Assembly (NCBI RefSeq): GCF_014695395.1
Contig: NZ_JACJOF010000008.1
Span: forward strand, 1 to 64,000
DNA length: 64,000 nucleotides
Origin: Nodosilinea sp. FACHB-131
Lineage (GTDB): Bacteria > Cyanobacteriota > Cyanobacteriia > Phormidesmidales > Phormidesmidaceae
Direction: 5' to 3'
The position numbers were made by a program, and so were the translations under genes. This document shows positions 55,178-62,000 of the stretch, in pieces. How positions within the stretch are numbered: position 1 is the stretch's first letter; every line of letters starts with the position of its first letter. The notes under the pieces were generated by a model that searched no databases, had not been told where the DNA came from, and saw only the letters and a program-made list of their open reading frames with translations.

Positions 55178-55249
55178 GGGCGATTAGCACAGTGGTAGCG
55201 CGCTTCCTTCACACGGAAGAGGTCACTGGTTCGAAACCAGTATCGCCCA
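55178..55249 (+). tRNA. tRNA-Val (anticodon CAC)
   Basis: A 72-base tRNA with acceptor stem GGGCGAT / ATCGCCC, anticodon stem CTTCC / GGAAG around the loop TTCACAC (anticodon CAC at 55210-55212, reading GUG), T arm ACTGG-TTCGAAA-CCAGT and discriminator A. The 3' CCA is not encoded. The D stem is short. Confidence 0.95.
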
Positions 55250-55317
55250 TACCTTAGTCAGGCAATGTTTGCAGCTTTTCTGCAAGCATCGCTTTATCTA
55301 AAAATACTCTGACCATC

Positions 55318-56337
55318 CTAGTGCTGGTCTAAAAAGCCTCTTACCCAAAATTCGTCTAGCCACTGTTGAATAATCAGCGTTAGGGGCAGAGCTAGCAGCA
55401 ACCCTAAAAAGCCGAAGAATGCGGCAAACACAACCTGAGATAGTAGCGTTATGGCTGGCAGCAGAGAAACCTGCTTTTTCATAACCAACGGAGTCAAAAT
55501 ATTACTCTCGATCTGCTGAATCACGATGTAGAGCACGACTACCGCGATCGCTTTCCAAGGGGCTTCGAGCAGGGCGATCGCAACAGGCGGAATCACACTG
55601 ATAAAGGGACCAAGATTAGGGATGAACGCTAGCAGCCCTGCCAGCAATCCATTAGCAAAGGCTAGGGGAATGCCCAAAATCCAGAGGCCGATCATGCTCA
55701 TCAGGGCGATGATCGTCATGTTGAAAAGGATGCCGATAAACCAACCTGCGATCGCCTCTTCGCAGCCGTCTAGCACACGGCTCACCTGTTGCTTTCTAGA
55801 TGACGGAAAAACCCTTAGAAAGAGTCTTCGGTAGGCCGTCGGGTTTAGCAGCACCATGACGATGACAACCGACACCAAAAGCAGGTTAAATACAACGGTT
55901 AACGTGTTAGAAAACCACACTAAAAATCGACCAAATAGGATCTCTAGATCTAACGCTTGCAGCTGTCCTAGGATAGCCTCAAGGCTTCGAAGATCCTCAA
56001 GGGAAAAACCTGGCACAATGTCGCCTAAGGCCATTATCCAAGATTGCGATCGGTCAATAACTTGGCCGGCTAGACCCACCAAATCCTGGAGCTGATCAAC
56101 AAAAGGAGGGACAATAATGATCCCAAACGCCCCTACAACTAGTAAAACAGCGCTGGTTAAAAGAAGAACAGCTACTCTGCGATCGGGAATTCGTTTTTGT
56201 AGAAGTCTGACGGCGCGGTTGAGCACTACGGCAAAGGTGATTGCTGTCAATGCCAGCAGCAGTACGTTACGAATCTGCCAAAAAATATAAAGACAGATTC
56301 CTAAAAGTACTAAGCTTAACCACTGACTAAAAATCAC
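55318..56337 (-). CDS. AI-2E family transporter (PerM-like)
   Basis: A 339-residue inner-membrane protein with about seven to eight spans: hydrophobic runs near 5-45, 60-90, 150-180, 205-265 (FIGILFNMTIIALMSMIGLW) and 295-330. The FIPNLGPFISVIPPVAIALL and QQIESNILTPLVMKKQVSL motifs are typical of the AI-2E/PerM/TqsA family. Members export or import small molecules; the substrate here is unknown. The start is GTG 56337. Codons are a little more AT-rich than in the flanks. Confidence 0.85.
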   Translation of the reverse strand: MIFSQWLSLVLLGICLYIFWQIRNVLLLALTAITFAVVLNRAVRLLQKRIPDRRVAVLLLTSAVLLVVGAFGIIIVPPFVDQLQDLVGLAGQVIDRSQSWIMALGDIVPGFSLEDLRSLEAILGQLQALDLEILFGRFLVWFSNTLTVVFNLLLVSVVIVMVLLNPTAYRRLFLRVFPSSRKQQVSRVLDGCEEAIAGWFIGILFNMTIIALMSMIGLWILGIPLAFANGLLAGLLAFIPNLGPFISVIPPVAIALLEAPWKAIAVVVLYIVIQQIESNILTPLVMKKQVSLLPAITLLSQVVFAAFFGFLGLLLALPLTLIIQQWLDEFWVRGFLDQH

Positions 56338-56787
56338 TTATGGATTCCCTGCAACACAAACTCAGTTAAAACTACTTACAAATACTTGAGTTTTCATAAA
56401 TTGCAGAACTTTACCGTTCCGATGCAGGAGCATTAAAAAATAAACATGTTAACTATCGAGATACTGTTATTTGTTTTTGCTAGTAATGCACAAACGAATA
56501 CCCTATATCGTTGGCAGGTTTAATATCTGGTAAGTATTCTTACCAAAAGATTCGTTTATGTGTAGAAATGCAACTTTGCTTCTAACGGGATTGAATCCTA
56601 ACTAAATTCGAAACCTACCTTCCTACTTGAAATTTATGACTGCCGAGGTTGGATGGTCATCTTCCTCAAGAATCATATTGATTTAGCTATGCCTTTGTGT
56701 AGATAGAGGTAGTAACCAAAGATAGATGCCATACTCACGCAAACGTCTTTTAATTGGAGACAGATAAGAATTGGGTTAAAAAATCCT
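56338..56787. other. AT-rich intergenic region
   Basis: About 450 bases of AT-rich DNA with no open frame of note, holding the start of the AI-2E transcript and the promoter of the YqaE gene. A perfect 18-base palindrome TGGTAAGTATTCTTACCA at 56528-56545 could be an operator. Confidence 0.4.
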
Positions 56788-56946
56788 ATGGATATTGTGA
56801 GGCTTATAGCGGCCATTTTTCTGCCACCCCTTGGAGTTTTTCTTCAGGAAGGGATCGGCACTCAGTTTTGGATCAATATTTTGCTGACGCTTTTGGGCTA
56901 TATTCCCGGCATTATTCATGCTGTCTGGATTATCGTGAAGCGATAG
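56788..56946 (+). CDS. YqaE/Pmp3-family membrane miniprotein
   Basis: A 52-residue protein with two membrane spans: MDIVRLIAAIFLPPLGVFLQ, then FWINILLTLLGYIPGIIHAV and WIIVKR. The PPLGVFLQxG and LGYIPGIIHA motifs are diagnostic of the YqaE/Pmp3/Rci2 family, stress-induced proteins that affect membrane potential and salt or cold tolerance. The gene is in an AT-rich neighbourhood and ends with its own terminator. A longer frame at 56754-57059 covers the same DNA in another phase and is rejected. Confidence 0.92.
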   Translation: MDIVRLIAAIFLPPLGVFLQEGIGTQFWINILLTLLGYIPGIIHAVWIIVKR

Positions 56947-56986
56947 ACGGCATCCGTATTCCTAGGGTTTTTATGCTGCGGTTAAG

Positions 56987-57017
56987 CCTTGCTTTCTTAA
57001 AAGCAAGGTATTTTTTT
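56987..57017 (+). terminator. Terminator of the YqaE-family gene
   Basis: CCTTGCTTT (56987-56995) pairs perfectly with AAAGCAAGG (57000-57008) across a 4-base loop, followed by TA and a run of seven T. Confidence 0.92.
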
Positions 57018-57448
57018 GGATTTTTCCATCTTAATTTTTCGGCAAGTATTTTTGTTTGATGTTCCCATTCGTGCATAAGACAGCACCTTTGCAGCTGCCT
57101 TCTAAAGTTTGCTGGTTGCTTTACTTAATCTAGACTTTCTGCTGAGCCTAGGGAGGGCTGTTAACCGCTGACCTTTGATGTTGACCAGCGAGCCTAGGTC
57201 TTCTTGGAACTAGGAAAAATACCGCTAACGCAAATGGTTATTCTACTTTGGCAATGCCGAAAGGTAGAGTTGTAACTGTCGAGAACTCTAGCGTGGGAAG
57301 GATGGTTCAGACTGATTTAACGGGTATAAATCTATTACCTTCAGTAGAGTACGTCTAGCTGAGATGAAAGTCTTGGTGAAACTTTGGAGAAATATTTCCC
57401 TCGGTAGTTTTGTTTAGAGCTATAAAGCTAACCGTATAGGTAGTGTCA
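57018..57448. other. Intergenic region before the DUF1206 gene
   Basis: About 430 AT-rich bases. No gene, RNA or known operator was recognised. The promoter of the DUF1206 gene is expected here. Confidence 0.4.
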
Positions 57449-58270
57449 ATGAACATTCAAGAATTAACTCCTCAAGGACAACAGCCTGAAAAGTGGATCG
57501 AACGCTTAGCGCGATTTGGCTATGCTGCTAAGGGAATTGTCTACATGATTGTCGGATTGCTGGCTGTCATGGCTGCTTTTGACTGGGGTGGGAGAATAAC
57601 GGGCACCGAGGGCGCTTTTCAAGCGATCGCATCTCAACCTTTTGGCAAGCTCATGCTGTTTCTAGTAGCCCTAGGGCTGTTGGGGTATGTTCTCTGGCAG
57701 TTTGTGCAGGCAATTAAAGATCCAGAGCACCAGGACAGCGGAGCAGCAGCCATCGGCAGACGCCTCGGCTACGCGGCTAGCGGGCTAATTTACAGTGGCT
57801 TAGCCTTCTCTGCTCTAAAGCTAGTCTTTGGCAATTCTTCGGGCAGCGGTGGTGGCAGTGAACAGCAAACGGCCACATTGCTCTCGCAACCCTTTGGTCG
57901 ATGGTTGGTAGCCGCCGTTGGCGTAGCCAGTGTGGCCTACGGGTTTTACTCGTTTTATCGGGCCTATTCTACCGAGTTTCGTCGCAAGCTTAAGCTGTCT
58001 GAGATGAGCGCTAACACCGAGAAGTGGATCACTCGCATTGGCCGATTTGGCTATGCTGCTAAGGGAGTTGTCGCCGTCATTATTGGCTATTTCTTTATTC
58101 AAGCGGCCCGGGCCGCTGATGCCAGCCAGGCCGGCACCACTGAAAGCGCTTTACAGGCCATTCAGAAACAGCCCCACGGAGCCTGGCTCATGGGAATCGT
58201 TGCCCTTGGTCTGGTTGCCTACGGCATTCATCTTGAGGTTCAGGCCCGCTATCGCCGTATTTCCCCTTAG
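57449..58270 (+). CDS. DUF1206 membrane protein
   Basis: A 273-residue membrane protein with at least six spans arranged as repeated DUF1206 units; the motif RFGYAAKGIVYMIVGLLA at about 23 recurs as RFGYAAKGVVAVIIGYFF at about 200, with a degenerate RLGYAASGLIYSGLAF copy between. The repetition suggests internal triplication. The function of the family is unknown. ATG 57449 is chosen over GTG 57443. A PAP2 gene follows on the same strand. Confidence 0.85.
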   Translation: MNIQELTPQGQQPEKWIERLARFGYAAKGIVYMIVGLLAVMAAFDWGGRITGTEGAFQAIASQPFGKLMLFLVALGLLGYVLWQFVQAIKDPEHQDSGAAAIGRRLGYAASGLIYSGLAFSALKLVFGNSSGSGGGSEQQTATLLSQPFGRWLVAAVGVASVAYGFYSFYRAYSTEFRRKLKLSEMSANTEKWITRIGRFGYAAKGVVAVIIGYFFIQAARAADASQAGTTESALQAIQKQPHGAWLMGIVALGLVAYGIHLEVQARYRRISP

Positions 58271-58358
58271 CACCTCGCTGTATCTAGGTACATTGCCGAC
58301 AAATAGAGGTGCTACCATACACCTCTTCTGGTTGTGGCGATAAGTAGTTGAACGCGGC

Positions 58359-59081
58359 ATGGCACGTTGGGTAGCAGCTCAAACTTTCAGGCAGGGTTGG
58401 TATCGATTTTGGCAAGACTGCCGCAAAGTGCCTCAAGCGGTATGGCGGCGGTGGGCGGGCACGTTAGCAATCGGTCTAGGGCTGTGCGCGTTGGTCACTT
58501 TGGCACTCACCGTCTGGGCTAAGGGGCATGTCGACCAGGGTCTACAGGAGTGGGATGCGCGGCTGCTGCCAGTGCTGGCTGAGGGGGTGCCGCTGAGTTT
58601 TTCGAGGGCAATCACCTGGGAATCGCCGGGTAATTTACTCGGTGTGGTGCCTGTAGTGGGGGTATTTGTGGGGGTGATGGTGGCGCGATCGCGCCCTCTC
58701 CTGGCCGCCACTATGATGGCCGCCTACGGGCTACAATTTGCGCTGGTGTGGATTGGCTGGGGCTACTGGAACCGGGAGCGGCCCGATTTGGTGGCCGGTG
58801 GCATCGCGGCTCCGGGTCTGCATTCGTTTCCGTCGGGGCATGCGGTGGTGGTGATTACGGTCTATGGGCTGCTGGCTTACCTGTGGTGCCAAGCCTCTCG
58901 CAGCTGGATTGAGAGACTGCTGGTTATCCTGGGCGTGGTGTTTTGGATTGGCCTGATTGCTGGCTCACGCCTGGTGCTGGGGGCTCACTGGCCCAGCGAT
59001 ATAATCGTGGGGGTCATCGTTGGGTTGCTGTGGCTGACAACGGTGATTGTGGCCCTAAAACGGGTGGAAGACGCAATTTAG
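58359..59081 (+). CDS. PAP2-family membrane phosphatase
   Basis: A 240-residue membrane protein with about six spans and the three phosphatidic-acid-phosphatase motifs: YWNRERPDL (K/R-x6-RP-like), HSFPSGHAVV (PSGH) and GSRLVLGAHWPSD (SR-x5-H-x3-D). It probably dephosphorylates a lipid phosphate such as phosphatidate or undecaprenyl pyrophosphate at the membrane. ATG 58359. It converges on the histidine kinase gene with an 18-base gap. Confidence 0.88.
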   Translation: MARWVAAQTFRQGWYRFWQDCRKVPQAVWRRWAGTLAIGLGLCALVTLALTVWAKGHVDQGLQEWDARLLPVLAEGVPLSFSRAITWESPGNLLGVVPVVGVFVGVMVARSRPLLAATMMAAYGLQFALVWIGWGYWNRERPDLVAGGIAAPGLHSFPSGHAVVVITVYGLLAYLWCQASRSWIERLLVILGVVFWIGLIAGSRLVLGAHWPSDIIVGVIVGLLWLTTVIVALKRVEDAI

Positions 59082-59099
59082 CGGCAGGACGAGGGGAAA

Positions 59100-62000
59100 T
59101 TAGGGCTGGAGCAACTCGGCGATCGCCCGCAGTAGGGTCGCAGGTTCTACTGGTTTAGAAATGTGCCGCTGAAACCCGGCGGCGAGGGATTGCTCTCGAT
59201 CAGTCTCTCTGACGTAGGCGGTCAGTGCGATCGCCGGCACCTGTCCGCCCTGCTCGACCGGCAACGCTCTAATCTGCTGCATCAGCATGTAGCCATCCAT
59301 GTCGGGCATGCCGATGTCGCTGACTAAAACCTGGGGTCGGGCCTGCTTGAGAGCAGCTAAGCCTTCCTTGGCCGAGGCGGCAGCGACGACATGGGCCCCG
59401 GCCTGTTCTAGCAAGAAGGTGATGAAGGTGCGGGTATCGTCATCGTCATCCACTACTAAGACTTGAGTGCCTGGCAGGCTTAGGGAGGGCTGCTGGAGGG
59501 GGAGGTCTGGCTGGGCCAGGGCCTGGTGGGCGAGGGTTGGTAGGCTGACGGTGAATGTCGCTCCCATGTTTTCGCCAGGGCTGTCCGCCTGAATGGTGCC
59601 GCCGTGTAGCTCGACTAGGTGGCGCACGATCGCCAGCCCCAAACCCAGCCCGCCAAACTGTCGGGTCGTAGCGCTGTCGGCTTGGCGAAAGTAGTCAAAA
59701 ATCAGCGGTAGAAACTCAGGCACAATGCCCTTGCCCGTGTCCTTGACAACGATTTGGGCCTGATTGACGTCACCCCGCACTAGACACACATCAATCCGCC
59801 CGGTAGCGGGGGTAAATTTAACGGCGTTAGACAGCAGATTCCACACCACCTGCTGTAGCCGGGTGGCATCGCCCGAGACCAGGCCAACGTCAGTTTCTAG
59901 GTGAGCTTCGATGTGAATTGACTTAGCGTCTGCCGCCAAGCGCACGGTTTCGATCGCGGCCCGGATGATGGTAGCTAAATTGACCGGGCTGGCCGAGATC
60001 TGGAGCTTGCCCCGCAGCATGCGAGACACATCGAGCAGGTCATCGATCAGTTCGGTTTGCAGCTTGGCGTTGCGCTCAATTACCGAGAGCGCCTGTTTGG
60101 TTTTGGTTTCGTCTAGGGTGCCGTTTTTGAGCAGGGTGGCCCAGCCGAGAATGGGGTTGAGGGGCGACCTGAGCTCGTGGGAGACCACCGCCAGAAACTC
60201 ATCTTTGGTGCGGCTGGCGGCTTCGGCGGCGGCGCGGGCCGCCTGCTCCTGCTGGAGCAGCTGGCTGCGCTGCTGCTCTAGTTGTTTTTGGTCTTCAATA
60301 TCGGTGGCGGTGCCAAACCACTTGAGAATTCGCCCCCGTTTTGTTTTGAGCGGTACGGCCTGATGCAGGTGCCAGCGATAGACGCCATCGGCCCGGCGCA
60401 TGCGGCCCTCGGCCTGGTAGTTGCTGCCCTGCTGCTGGGCGATCGCCCAGTTTTGGCTGAGCACGGGAATGTCGTCGGGGTGCACTACGGCCTGCCAGCC
60501 GGTTGTTTTGATCTGCTCTGGGGTGAGCCCGGTGAAGTCGCACCAGCGCTGGTTGGCGTCGAGCAGTACCCCCTCGGCGTCGGCCGTCCACACCAGCTGA
60601 GGAATGGACTCGACCAGGTAGCGGTAGCGCGCTTCGCTCTGGATCAGGGCTTCTTCGGCCTGGCGACGATCGCTGAGATCGTTAATTAGCGCCACAAACC
60701 CTTCTACAACGCCCTGGTCATTGACGCGGGGCACGTAGGTGGCGCTCAGGTAGCGGAGGCTGCCGTCCTTAAACAAGATCGATCGCTCAAAGGTCACCTG
60801 CTGTCCAGCCAGCACCTGCTCTATGTAGGGGCGCACGTTTTCGTAGGCGGCGTCTCCCACCACCTCGCGAATGTGCTTGCCGTAGAGGTCGGTGGCAGAC
60901 TGGCTAAACCAGTCTTCGTAGCCTTGGTTGTTAAAGCGATAGCGCTGGTCAGCATCGATAAAGGCAATCAGCGCCGGCACGGAATTGGTGACCAGCCGCA
61001 GCTCGGTTTCGCGCTGCCGCAGGTTTTCTTCTATGTGTTTGCGATCGCTGATATCCAGCACTGAGCCAATGTAGCCTTTGAACTGACCGTCTGCCCCAAA
61101 CCAGGGGCTAGCCGTATCGATTGCCCAGCGATAGGTGCCATCCTTGGCTCGCAGGCGATATTCCAGCTGAAAGCCTGCCTGGTGCTCATTAGCATTAAGA
61201 AATGTCTGGCTAGATGTTGCTTGGTCGTCTGGGTGAACCACCTCTAACCAACCCAGTCCCAGCCCGGTTTCCTCAGTTTGCCCGGTGAAGTCGTACCAGC
61301 TTTGGCTGAGGTAGGTGCAGTAGCCGGTCGAATCCGTCACCCAGACCATGACGGGCGCGTTGTCGGCCATGCTGCGGAAGCGTTCTTCACTCTCGCGCAG
61401 ATTCGATTCCATGCGCTTGCGATCGGTGATATCAATGGCAGCGCCGTAGAGCACCTGCCCGTTTGAGTGAAACCGAGCATTCCAGAGAAACCAGCGGTAG
61501 GAGCCGTCTTTGTGGCGATATCGGTTTTCAAAGGCCAACGTTTCGCTGCCGGCAAACCCTTGGCTAGCTTCCCTCACCGATGCCGTCACGTCGTCGGGAT
61601 GGACAAACTCTACCCAGGGGCGAGCCAGCATCTCCTGAGTAGTCCAGCCGAGAATGCGCTCAAAGGTAGGGCTGACCCACTGAAAATAGCCGTTAGAGCC
61701 AGTGATGACCTGCAGATCTGAACCCACCGCGAGAAATCGCTCCCGGTCCAGCTCAGCTTTTCTGCGATCGCTGATATCGGTAAACAGAATGGCAAACCGA
61801 TGGCTCTGGGGTTTACCCACAACAAAGGCGTTGACGTCAAACCAGCGGCCTATAGCCGCAGATTCATGCTCAAACCGATGGGGCTTCCCTGTCAGCACAA
61901 TTTGGCCATAGGTCTCGACCCAGAAAGGCTCCAGGTTTGGCACCAGTTCCCGCGCCGTTTTGCCGATCGCGCCTTGCAGCCCCGTCAGCGTTTCAAAAGC

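Noticed and set aside
56754-57059. 101-residue plus-strand frame
   Set aside because: It is out of phase with the 52-residue YqaE/Pmp3 gene, which has a diagnostic sequence and a terminator right after its stop; this frame runs through that terminator.
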